A stretch of DNA of 13,315 nucleotides from an uncultured Flavobacteriales bacterium. GTDB lineage: Bacteria; Bacteroidota; Bacteroidia; CAIKAF01. The DNA lies in the NCBI GenBank assembly GCA_937925455.1, contig CALEWF010000273.1, positions 1 to 13,315 of the forward strand, given 5' to 3'. This document shows positions 1 through 6,718 of the stretch, piece after piece (position 1 is the stretch's first letter; each line of letters begins with the position of its first letter). Both the position numbers and the translations under genes were made by a program. The notes under the pieces are model-generated. The model saw only the letters and a program-made list of their open reading frames with translations, was not told the DNA's origin and did not search any database.

Positions 1-160
1 CATAGAATCGGTTTTAATACAGAAATGAAAATGAATTTGCATTATATCCGGTTTTCTATTGCATAATTTGGGTTTATGTAACAGTGGATACAAACCTTTT
101 TGTTTTTCTGGATGTTTACAAAAAATTTCTAATGCATAAACCGGACTTAATAACATTTAG

Positions 161-213
161 AGGGGAGGTCGCGTGTTTTTCCACCTCGTAGGTACGGATT
201 CACACGCTGCCCT
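161..213 (-). repeat. Small palindromic intergenic repeat, family II copy 1
   Basis: Read on the minus strand, this 53-nt stretch aligns with 6603-6656 on the plus strand at 37 of 54 columns with one gap (hand alignment). Shared blocks include GGGCAGCG, GAAT, ACGAGG and a closing CCCC. It contains the inverted pairs GCGTGT/ACACGC and GAGGT/ACCTC, and is bracketed by a further 7-bp inverted pair (TTTAGAG at 156-162, CTCTAAA at 217-223), so the whole region can fold. It starts 14 bases beyond the mutS stop codon. Function is unknown; an mRNA 3'-end structure or a miniature mobile repeat are both possible. Confidence 0.55.
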
Positions 214-227
214 TTACTCTAAACCAT

Positions 228-2843
228 TTACTTTTTTACCCCTAAAATTTTTTTGATTTCATTCAACTTTAACAAGGCTTCTACCGGCGTAAGGGTATTT
301 ATGTCCAGGTTTTCTATTTGTTCTTTTATTTGAACAAGCACGGGGTCGTCTAATTGAAAAAAGCTTAATTGAAATTGTTCTTCTTGCACTTTTTGCTTTT
401 TGCTGGATACCGGTTCACGGTACGTTTTTTCCAATTGCTTTAATACTTCATTGGCTCGCCGAATTATTTCGTGAGGCATGCCTGCCATTTTTGCCACATG
501 TATTCCAAAGCTGTGTTCACTGCCTCCGGGTTCCAGTTTCCGAAGAAATACTACTTTATTTCCCAATTCTTTTACGGCTACATGAAAATTTTTTATTCGT
601 GGCAAGCGGTTAGCCATTTCGTTCAATTCATGGTAATGGGTGGCAAATAATGTTTTGGGCCGGTATTTCGGATGCTCATGCAGATATTCGGCAATAGACC
701 AGGCAATGGATATTCCATCGTACGTGCTGGTGCCACGCCCAATTTCGTCTAACAAAATCAAACAACGTTCGGATAAGTTGTTCAATATGCTGGCTGTTTC
801 ATTCATTTCTACCATGAACGTAGATTCGCCCATACTTAAATTATCAGAAGCACCTACCCGAGTAAAAATTTTATCCACAATGCCAATGCGTGCTTCCTGG
901 GCTGGCACAAAACAGCCTACCTGTGCTAATAATACAATTAATGCAGTTTGCCGAAGAATGGCCGACTTACCGCTCATGTTGGGTCCGGTTATAATCAGAA
1001 TTTGTTGGGTGTCTTCGTCTAAGTAAATATCGTTTGGTATATAGGTTTCTTCAACTGGCAATGCTTTTTCAATCACCGGATGCCTTCCCTGCAAAATAGT
1101 AATGGATGTGCCTTGATTTACTTCCGGCCGGCGATAATTGTTTTGAATAGACACTTCAGCAAACCCTTGCAGGCAATCCAGTTCACTTAGCAGCCGGGCA
1201 TTGAGTTGAAACGTAGGAATGAATTGATGCAACCATTGTACAAATTGCTGATAAAGTTCTGTTTCAATGGCAAGGATGCGGTCTTCGGCACCCATTATTT
1301 TGGTTTCGTATTCTTTTAATTCTTCGGTGATGTAGCGTTCGGCATTGGTGAGTGTTTGGCGGCGAGTCCAGCTGGCAGGTACTTTGTCTTTATGAGCATT
1401 GGTTACTTCCAGGTAGTATCCAAAAACATTGTTAAATCCAATTTTGAGAGAAGAAATCCCAGTACGTTCTATTTCGCGTTGCTGTATTTGGATTAACGTT
1501 TCTTTGCCTGAAATGGAGAGCATTCTAAGTTCGTCAAGCTCGGTATGTACACCCGTATTAAATACCCCGCCTTTTTGCACCGCTACAGGAGCGTCTTCGC
1601 GAATTTCGCGATGGATTTTTTCAATTGCAGCATTACACGGGTTGAGTTGATCGGACATGGGGCGAAGCAGAGGTTCATGACTTAAATTTTTTTGAATGTC
1701 TGCTACTGCTAGCAGTGCTTTTTTTAATTGATTAAGTTCTCTGGGGATAACTCTTCCGGTGGCAATACGTGCAGTGAGGCGTTCCAGGTCGCCTATTTCT
1801 TTCAGCCAATGCTGTAGGTCATGGAGCTTATCGCGGTGTTTGAAAAAGAAATCGGTAACTTGTAAACGTTGTTCAATGGCAGCCACATCTTTGAGCGGCA
1901 TTACCAACCAGCGGCGCAGGGTGCGGGCTCCCATCGGGGTAACCGTGCGGTCTATCACATCATGCAGGGTGATGGCTTTTTCGTTGGAAGAATAGATGAG
2001 TTCCAAGTTACGAATGGTAAAATTATCCAGCCATACATGCGTGTTTTGGTCAATACGTGAAATGGTATTAATGTGTGAAGTTTGGTTGTTTTGCGTTTCG
2101 CTGAGATAATGAATGATAGCTCCGGCAGCACAGGTGGCTAAGTGTAGGTCTTCAATCCCAAACCCTTTGAGGGTAGTTATGCCGAATTGCTTTAGTAACA
2201 AGTCTCGGCAAAATTCATATTCAAAAATCCATTCGTCTAAACCAAACAAGTTGTACTGTTCTCCAATAATAGCAGTAAGTTGGCGTTGTTTGCTTTTTTG
2301 ATAGATTACTTCTTTGGGTTGAAACGACTGTAGTAAATTTTGTGCGTAATCTAAGCTGCCCTCGCCTGCCATAAATTCGCCGGTGCTTATATCCAGGAAA
2401 GCAATTCCGCATTTTTCTGGTTGCAGGTTAATGGCGCAGAGGAAATTGTTGGATTTATTGTCTAATACATTTTCATTTAGGGTAAGGCCTGGCGTTACCA
2501 GTTCAGTTACGCCCCGCTTAACGATGGTTTTGGCCATCTTGGGGTCTTCCAGTTGTTCGCAGATGGCAACCCGGTATCCGGCACGTACCAGTTTGGGCAG
2601 GTACGATTCCAGCGAATGATAAGGAAAGCCTGCCAATTCGATATGCGATGCAGCCCCATTCGCCCGTTTGGTTAATACAATACCTAGTACCTTGGAGGTG
2701 ATGATGGCATCCTCTCCAAAGGTTTCATAAAAATCACCTACCCGAAACAATAAAATCGCATCCGGGTATTTCCCTTTGATGCTGAGGTATTGTTTCATTA
2801 ACGGGGTTTCACCACTTCCTTCTGTATTTATTTTTTTTGCCAT
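228..2843 (-). CDS. mutS: DNA mismatch repair protein MutS
   Basis: MutS recognises base mismatches and small loops in newly replicated DNA and recruits MutL through its ATPase cycle. Numbered from the chosen start (871 residues, close to the usual 850-880), the mismatch-binding Phe-X-Glu motif is F38-Y-E40 in GDFYE. The connector, lever and clamp regions follow. The ABC-type ATPase has a Walker A GPNMSGKS at about 620-627, the signature and Walker B region LILLDEIGRGTSTYDG near 695-710, and THYHEL at about 736. The C-terminal tail reads LTPVEALLKLNEIKK, typical of full-length bacterial MutS. The start is placed at the ATG giving MAKKINTEGS because family similarity begins there; a GTG at 2876 would add 11 residues with no family support. 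It diverges from the adjacent RNA methyltransferase. No MutL is in the window. Identification is very secure. Confidence 0.97.
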   Translation of the reverse strand: MAKKINTEGSGETPLMKQYLSIKGKYPDAILLFRVGDFYETFGEDAIITSKVLGIVLTKRANGAASHIELAGFPYHSLESYLPKLVRAGYRVAICEQLEDPKMAKTIVKRGVTELVTPGLTLNENVLDNKSNNFLCAINLQPEKCGIAFLDISTGEFMAGEGSLDYAQNLLQSFQPKEVIYQKSKQRQLTAIIGEQYNLFGLDEWIFEYEFCRDLLLKQFGITTLKGFGIEDLHLATCAAGAIIHYLSETQNNQTSHINTISRIDQNTHVWLDNFTIRNLELIYSSNEKAITLHDVIDRTVTPMGARTLRRWLVMPLKDVAAIEQRLQVTDFFFKHRDKLHDLQHWLKEIGDLERLTARIATGRVIPRELNQLKKALLAVADIQKNLSHEPLLRPMSDQLNPCNAAIEKIHREIREDAPVAVQKGGVFNTGVHTELDELRMLSISGKETLIQIQQREIERTGISSLKIGFNNVFGYYLEVTNAHKDKVPASWTRRQTLTNAERYITEELKEYETKIMGAEDRILAIETELYQQFVQWLHQFIPTFQLNARLLSELDCLQGFAEVSIQNNYRRPEVNQGTSITILQGRHPVIEKALPVEETYIPNDIYLDEDTQQILIITGPNMSGKSAILRQTALIVLLAQVGCFVPAQEARIGIVDKIFTRVGASDNLSMGESTFMVEMNETASILNNLSERCLILLDEIGRGTSTYDGISIAWSIAEYLHEHPKYRPKTLFATHYHELNEMANRLPRIKNFHVAVKELGNKVVFLRKLEPGGSEHSFGIHVAKMAGMPHEIIRRANEVLKQLEKTYREPVSSKKQKVQEEQFQLSFFQLDDPVLVQIKEQIENLDINTLTPVEALLKLNEIKKILGVKK

Positions 2844-2918
2844 TTGCGTAAAATTCTGAATTTCCCTTCGGTTCACCCTTTTTTTATTGCTTTATTTTTA
2901 CACGAAATTCTAACATTC

Positions 2919-3452
2919 ATGAGAAAACTTAAGCTCCACGAACTGGGTCGGAAAACAGTAGAAGAGTTTATACAAACTAATAAATTCCCCATCCGGGTTA
3001 TTTTAGATGATATTCGGAGTGGCCATAATGTAGGGTCAGTGTTTCGTACATCGGATGCGTTTTTGGTAGATCGCGTGTATCTCTGTGGAAAAACACCGGC
3101 TCCCCCGCATGTTGAGATTTATAAAACCGCCTTAGGAGCCGAAGATACCATCGCTTGGGAAAAATGTTCTTCAGCGGTCGAAGCCATCCAGCGTTGCCGG
3201 CAAGAAGGTTATAGTATCATTGGACTAGAGCAAACAACCGCATCAATAAAACTCCATCAGGCAATATTTTCAAAACATGAAAAATATGCTTTAGTATTGG
3301 GAAATGAAGTAAATGGGGTGGACGAAAATGCATTGAAGCTTTGCGACCAGATTGTCGAAATTCCCCAACTGGGTACCAAACATTCATTAAATGTATCTGT
3401 TACTGCAGGCATTGTGCTTTGGGAAGTTTTTAGCAAGATGATAAAAGATTAA
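2919..3452 (+). CDS. TrmH/SpoU-family RNA 2'-O-methyltransferase
   Basis: A SPOUT-fold methyltransferase predicted to transfer a methyl group from S-adenosylmethionine to a ribose 2'-OH of tRNA or rRNA. From the chosen ATG it is 177 residues. All three SpoU motifs are visible: motif 1 NVGSVFRTSDA (37-47, with the catalytic-type Arg43), motif 2 LVLGNEVNGVD (about 126-136) and motif 3 IPQLGTKHSLNVSVTAG (about 148-164), which form the trefoil knot and cofactor pocket. There is no N-terminal RNA-binding domain like that of RlmB, so it is a short, single-domain type; whether the target is tRNA or rRNA cannot be decided here. The upstream extension to a TTG at 2844 reads as a poor protein and overlaps the divergent mutS promoter region, so I reject it. 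It converges on the malic enzyme with a repeat cluster between them. Confidence 0.92.
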   Translation: MRKLKLHELGRKTVEEFIQTNKFPIRVILDDIRSGHNVGSVFRTSDAFLVDRVYLCGKTPAPPHVEIYKTALGAEDTIAWEKCSSAVEAIQRCRQEGYSIIGLEQTTASIKLHQAIFSKHEKYALVLGNEVNGVDENALKLCDQIVEIPQLGTKHSLNVSVTAGIVLWEVFSKMIKD

Positions 3453-3485
3453 TCCCCAAATAGTCATTTAGCGTATTGATATTAT

Positions 3486-3628
3486 GCTGCTTAAGCGGCT
3501 GTTCGTTGCAAGTCCTCGGGGCTCAGCCACACAGGGCATGGGGTAGCGGTGTCTTCGTGCCCTCAGCCCCGCTACCCCGTGCCCTGTGGGCTTCGCCCCT
3601 GCGGGCTTTCCACTTCCATCCGCAGCAG
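3486..3628. repeat. 143-bp palindromic repeat, family I copy A
   Basis: The first 37 nt (3486-3522) match 6279-6315 at 34 positions and the last 34 nt (3595-3628) match 6388-6421 at 33. The 72-nt centre does not align with that of copy B over its length. The outer arms are partly complementary to each other (for example GCTGC/GCAGC and CTCGGGGC/GCCCCTGCGG). The centre holds a 20-bp stem with one mismatch, 3530-3549 against 3569-3588, closing a 19-nt loop. The element begins 33 bases after the methyltransferase stop, between convergent genes. No open frame inside it looks like a real protein. Confidence 0.8.
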
Positions 3629-3630
3629 AC

Positions 3631-3679
3631 GGATCATCGGGTGAATCCACCCCTAAGGGGCGGATTCACCCGATGATCC
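3631..3679. repeat. Perfect 18-bp inverted repeat
   Basis: 3631-3648 (GGATCATCGGGTGAATCC) is the exact reverse complement of 3662-3679. Inside lies a second four-pair stem, CCCC/GGGG, around TAA (3650-3660). The hairpin sits two bases after repeat copy A and 42 bases beyond the end of the malic enzyme gene. It would stop or protect transcripts from either side, but no T-run follows on either strand, so a classical intrinsic terminator is not supported. Part of it (AGGGNCGGAT) resembles sequence just after copy B at 6432-6440, so it may be an appended piece of the same repeat system. Confidence 0.8.
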
Positions 3680-3721
3680 CTATAAAACAGTATGATTAAA
3701 AATTCTAATGACAAATCCGGG

Positions 3722-4918
3722 TTAAAATAACCTATCCTCGTCCTTTATCGCATCTTGTACCGCCAGTGATACTTCATGAGCTACCCGCAGGTTGAGCGTA
3801 GAAGGAACAATCTTATCAAATGCCATATTATACACACTATTGGCTATGGCATGCGCTGCAGCCAGCTTCATTTTAGTAGTAATGTGTTTGGCTTTACCAT
3901 CCAATGCCCCGCGGAAAATTCCAGGGAATGCTAATACATTGTTGATTTGGTTAGGTAAGTCGCTACGGCCGGTTCCCACAATTTTTGCACCCCCTTTAAA
4001 TGCTTCTTCGGGCATGATTTCCGGTACAGGGTTCGCCAGCGCAAAGATAATACTGTCTTTGTTCATGCGGCGAATATCATCGGCAGTAAGCAGGTTGGCC
4101 TGGCTTACACCAATAAATACATCAGCCCCATCTAAAGCATCATACAATGAACCTTGTACATTATTCAAATTTGTCCAACTTAATAACGATTTTTTAAATT
4201 CATTCAAATCATCCCGGTCGCGATGAATAATCCCTTTGCTATCACATAAAATCAGTTCTTTTACGGCTATGCCATCTCCTGTTTCCTGAGTATCCTCATT
4301 AGCCGCACTACGTAATAACTTTGCAATGGCAATCCCGGCAGCCCCTGAACCATTTATTACAATTTTCAGGTCGTGAATATTTCTATCCATCAGCTTGCAC
4401 GCATTGATTATACCTGCAAGCACTACTACTGCAGTACCATGCTGATCATCATGAAATACCGGAATGCCCAGATCTTGCAACCGATCTTCAATTTCAAAGC
4501 AACGCGGGGCAGCAATATCTTCTAAGTTGATCCCTCCAAATACGGGGGCTATGCGTCTAATAGTTTCTATCACCTCTTCAGTATCCTGTGTATCCAAGCA
4601 GATTGGAAATGCATCAATCCCGGCAAATTTTTTAAACAACATGGCTTTACCTTCCATAACAGGTATAGATGCTAAGGCTCCAATGTTTCCCAGTCCAAGA
4701 ACTGCGCTACCATCGGTTACCACGGCCACTGTATTTCGTTTGATAGTATATTTCCATACATTTTTAGGGTCTTCGGCTATTTTAAGGCAAGGCTCTGCTA
4801 CACCGGGCGAATACAGTAGGGCTAAGTCTTCTTTGCTTTGAATTTCCATCTTGGGCTGCACTCTGATTTTTCCTCGCAACTTTTCATGCAGGAATAATGA
4901 TTCATGAAAATAATCCAT
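3722..4918 (-). CDS. NAD(P)-dependent malic enzyme (oxaloacetate-decarboxylating)
   Basis: Oxidatively decarboxylates malate to pyruvate, supplying reducing power and feeding C4 acids back to pyruvate in the cytoplasm. Numbered from the start chosen (398 residues), the malic N-domain has SPGVAEP (37-43), the catalytic-lysine region MEGKAMLFKKFAG (Lys91), LEDIAAP with metal ligands Glu133/Asp134, and HDDQHG (156-161). The NAD-binding domain has INGSGAAGIAIAKLL (nucleotide loop about 190-195) and LANPVPEI (294-301). It ends near 398, so it lacks the phosphotransacetylase-like C-terminal half of MaeB and is the short type. Coenzyme preference cannot be read. The start is uncertain: ATGs at 4927 and 4996 are also in frame (up to 424 residues), but similarity to the family begins at MDYFHESLFLHEKLRGKI, and the longer forms run antisense to the signal peptide of the divergent amidase. 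Confidence 0.93.
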   Translation of the reverse strand: MDYFHESLFLHEKLRGKIRVQPKMEIQSKEDLALLYSPGVAEPCLKIAEDPKNVWKYTIKRNTVAVVTDGSAVLGLGNIGALASIPVMEGKAMLFKKFAGIDAFPICLDTQDTEEVIETIRRIAPVFGGINLEDIAAPRCFEIEDRLQDLGIPVFHDDQHGTAVVVLAGIINACKLMDRNIHDLKIVINGSGAAGIAIAKLLRSAANEDTQETGDGIAVKELILCDSKGIIHRDRDDLNEFKKSLLSWTNLNNVQGSLYDALDGADVFIGVSQANLLTADDIRRMNKDSIIFALANPVPEIMPEEAFKGGAKIVGTGRSDLPNQINNVLAFPGIFRGALDGKAKHITTKMKLAAAHAIANSVYNMAFDKIVPSTLNLRVAHEVSLAVQDAIKDEDRLF

Positions 4919-4955
4919 ATTTTGCATATTAAATTTCAGGTCAAACTTACGGCTT

Positions 4956-6254
4956 TTGAGTAAACTTCCATCATTTTTCATATTCATATTCGGCATAATT
5001 GGGTGGGCTTTTTATGGCCAACTACGTGCACAGTTGCCAACTCATAGAATACTATTATCACACATGCTGTTGGATACCAATGTCCTGCAGCAAATCATTG
5101 CTTTGCGCCATGATAGTATAGTGGTTTTTTCTCCTGAAAACGGAAAGAATACGGTGCTTTGTATCCTTCCAAATGCTTTGTTGTATGATTGGTTATTAAT
5201 AGCCCTCGAAAATGACCCCAATGTGCTTTATCAAGCTATGAAATCTTCTAGCTGGCAGCAATTAGCTAAACCTTTCTCATTTCTTCCTAAGCCTTCGAAA
5301 TTTAGTGAATTAAAAATAGCATTAGACCCAGGACATTTTGCTCATAATTTATCTACTGCCATGCTTGAAAAAAAATATTTACGAATACGCGATTCCATAG
5401 GGCAAGAATACACATTGTACGAAGCGGCATTAACAGAACAAATTGCCAGTATTTTGCAGGATATGTTACAGCGTGAAGGGGCTACTGTTATGTTAACCCG
5501 TCAGCCCGGCCTTTCGGCATTGAATGTAACTGCTGAGCAATGGGTAAAAGGGTGTTGGCAAAAAGCGTTAGAAGAGTCCGTGCAAAAAGGATGGATAGAA
5601 CAGGCAGAAGCTGAAAAATATCGTACTTATACCGATGTTAAGAAAATTATTCAGGATTTCTTCAGAGTGTATGAAATGCATAAGCGTGCAGAAGCAATCA
5701 ATGCGTTTGCTCCCCATTTGGTGCTGAGTATTCATTACAACGTAGAAGAAAAAAATGTTCCCGATAAGGCCGGTTTTCATGCATTGCATGCTCGTAATTA
5801 TTCCATGGTCTTTATTCCGGGAGCCTATGCCGCCAATGAGTTGAAACACCCTTTAGACCGATTGACTTTTTTACGCCAATGGCTAGGCCCGCAAGTATTG
5901 CTATCAGCCAAGGCTGCAAGGGTTTTCCAACGATATATTGCAGATTCTCTGGGAGTGCCGGCTGTAACACCACCCATCACCGATGAATTAAGTTATCTGC
6001 AAAAGTATTCGCGGTTACATCTCATCCATTTTCCTGGAGTTTATCATCGCAATTTATTTTTGTTGCGTCATGTTCGATATCCAATAGTGCTCTTAGAACC
6101 TTTACTGCAGGACAACGAACATGAATTTTTTCAATTATTACAAAAGGATGCTCGTTATGTAACAGTGAATGGCGACACCTTGAACATTAGCCAACGGGTA
6201 TTGCAAACGGCTCGAACATATTTTCATGCCCTCAAAGCTTGGATGAAGGAGTAA
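4956..6254 (+). CDS. Secreted N-acetylmuramoyl-L-alanine amidase (Amidase_3 type)
   Basis: Predicted zinc amidase that cuts the bond between N-acetylmuramic acid and L-alanine in peptidoglycan, acting outside the inner membrane. From the TTG start (432 residues) the first 26 residues look like a Sec signal peptide: MSKLP, a hydrophobic run FFIFIFGIIGWAFY, then GQLRAQ. Residues about 30-115 have no domain I recognise. The Amidase_3 core has ALDPGH (zinc His127), YEAALTEQI (Glu156), LSIHYN (His260) and VLLEPLLQDNEHEF (catalytic-type Glu381), so all expected metal and catalytic positions are present. The spacing is unusually wide, with helical-looking insert sequence at about 190-245 and another long stretch after His260, so it is a divergent member. 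No in-frame ATG precedes the signal peptide; the first ATG (5064) would remove it, which is why TTG is preferred. It diverges from the malic enzyme and converges on the aminotransferase. Confidence 0.8.
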   Translation: MSKLPSFFIFIFGIIGWAFYGQLRAQLPTHRILLSHMLLDTNVLQQIIALRHDSIVVFSPENGKNTVLCILPNALLYDWLLIALENDPNVLYQAMKSSSWQQLAKPFSFLPKPSKFSELKIALDPGHFAHNLSTAMLEKKYLRIRDSIGQEYTLYEAALTEQIASILQDMLQREGATVMLTRQPGLSALNVTAEQWVKGCWQKALEESVQKGWIEQAEAEKYRTYTDVKKIIQDFFRVYEMHKRAEAINAFAPHLVLSIHYNVEEKNVPDKAGFHALHARNYSMVFIPGAYAANELKHPLDRLTFLRQWLGPQVLLSAKAARVFQRYIADSLGVPAVTPPITDELSYLQKYSRLHLIHFPGVYHRNLFLLRHVRYPIVLLEPLLQDNEHEFFQLLQKDARYVTVNGDTLNISQRVLQTARTYFHALKAWMKE

Positions 6255-6278
6255 TCACCCTAAGTTTTTTAAAATAAG

Positions 6279-6421
6279 GCTGCTTTAGCGGCTGTTTGTT
6301 GCAAGTACTCGGGGCAAGGCTAAGTACTGTGGCAATACGCCGGGCTTAGTTCCCTCGCCGGCTTCTTTGCACACATTACTAAGCCTTGCCCCTGCGGGCT
6401 TTCCACTACCATCCGCAGCAG
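6279..6421. repeat. 143-bp palindromic repeat, family I copy B
   Basis: Same length as copy A (3486-3628), with outer arms identical at 34/37 and 33/34 positions. Its 72-nt centre (6316-6387) has a different sequence but also folds: AAGGCTAAGTA pairs with TACTAAGCCTT (one mismatch), then TGTGGCAA with TTGCACA, then GCCGG with CCGGC around a loop. The loop keeps a short match to copy A (CTTNGTNCCCT). It starts 24 bases after the amidase stop, a placement like that of copy A. Confidence 0.8.
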
Positions 6422-6454
6422 TCAACCTTTTAGGGCGGATGAGCGGATTTTCGG

Positions 6455-6591
6455 CGTCTTTGCGACCCGCTAAAAGCGGGGAAGCAATCTCTATGATACT
6501 GGGGTGGAAAAACCTTACAGGTTTTTAAAAACCTGTAAGGATTAGCATCGTAGCATACAGATTGCTTGGGGCTATCGCCCTCGCAAAGACG
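6455..6591. repeat. Nested compound palindrome
   Basis: Outer arms CGTCTTTGCGA (6455-6465) and TCGCAAAGACG (6581-6591) are exact reverse complements. Inside each arm sits a local hairpin: CCCGCT-AAA-AGCGGG (6466-6480) on the left and GGGC-TATC-GCCC (6569-6580) on the right. Next come the pairing blocks AAGCAATCT (6482-6490) and AGATTGCTT (6559-6567), then TATGATAC against GTAGCATA with one mismatch. The centre is the separate palindrome at 6513-6540. The sequence can form a branched cruciform or RNA structure. Blocks like CTTTGCGA...AGCAATCT occur in dispersed repeats of several bacteria (recollection, not a search). Confidence 0.8.
6513..6540. repeat. Perfect 28-nt palindrome at the core of the nested repeat
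   Basis: CCTTACAGGTTTTT is followed directly by its exact reverse complement, with no loop. It is flanked by the next layers of the 6455-6591 structure. A palindrome with no spacer is a poor RNA hairpin unless its centre opens, and could equally be a protein-binding site or the relic of an inserted short repeat. Confidence 0.85.
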
Positions 6592-6602
6592 GTAAGAACA
6601 TT

Positions 6603-6656
6603 GGGGCAGCGAGCGAATACGCCAACACGAGGCGGAGAAACCACACGTTCGCCCCC
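6603..6656 (+). repeat. Small palindromic intergenic repeat, family II copy 2
   Basis: Aligns with the minus strand of 161-213 at 37 of 54 columns. It has its own inverted pairs: GGGGC plus GCGAA against TTCGC plus CCCC at the ends, and CGCC/GGCG near the middle. It lies 62 bases beyond the 3' end of the aminotransferase gene. Confidence 0.55.
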
Positions 6657-6718
6657 AGAAAAAAAATTAACTTATGATGAGTAGCTTTTGAAATTTAATG
6701 CTTGGCTTTTACTTCTTA

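Larger units (their letters stand above)
6255..6718. other. 464-bp noncoding spacer filled with palindromic repeats
   Basis: This gap between the convergent amidase and aminotransferase genes contains, in order, repeat family I copy B (6279-6421), a nested palindrome (6455-6591) and repeat family II copy 2 (6603-6656). A 62-bp tail (6657-6718) shows nothing I recognise. No open frame with protein-like composition and no RNA gene of a known class was seen. Confidence 0.8.

Noticed and set aside
1..66. Open frame reading HRIGFNTEMKMNLHYIRFSIA then a stop, possibly the 3' end of a gene entering from the left.
   Set aside because: Only 21 codons are visible and another frame on the opposite strand is also open; the composition is not decisive.
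640..2619. Several open frames of 60-130 codons on the plus strand opposite mutS.
   Set aside because: They have no recognisable domains and lie antisense to a clear, full-length mutS; they are shadows of its codon pattern.
3468..3676. Overlapping short open frames on both strands within the spacer after the RNA methyltransferase.
   Set aside because: They run through the palindromic repeat, so the two strands give similar low-information peptides rich in Arg, Pro and Gly.
5568..5849. A 93-codon antisense frame inside the amidase gene.
   Set aside because: No known features; the sense strand encodes the catalytic LSIHYN region here.
3486..6591. The palindromic arrays considered as a CRISPR or integron cassette array.
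   Set aside because: There are no regularly spaced direct repeats with spacers, no cas genes and no integrase; the two family I copies are separated by two complete genes.
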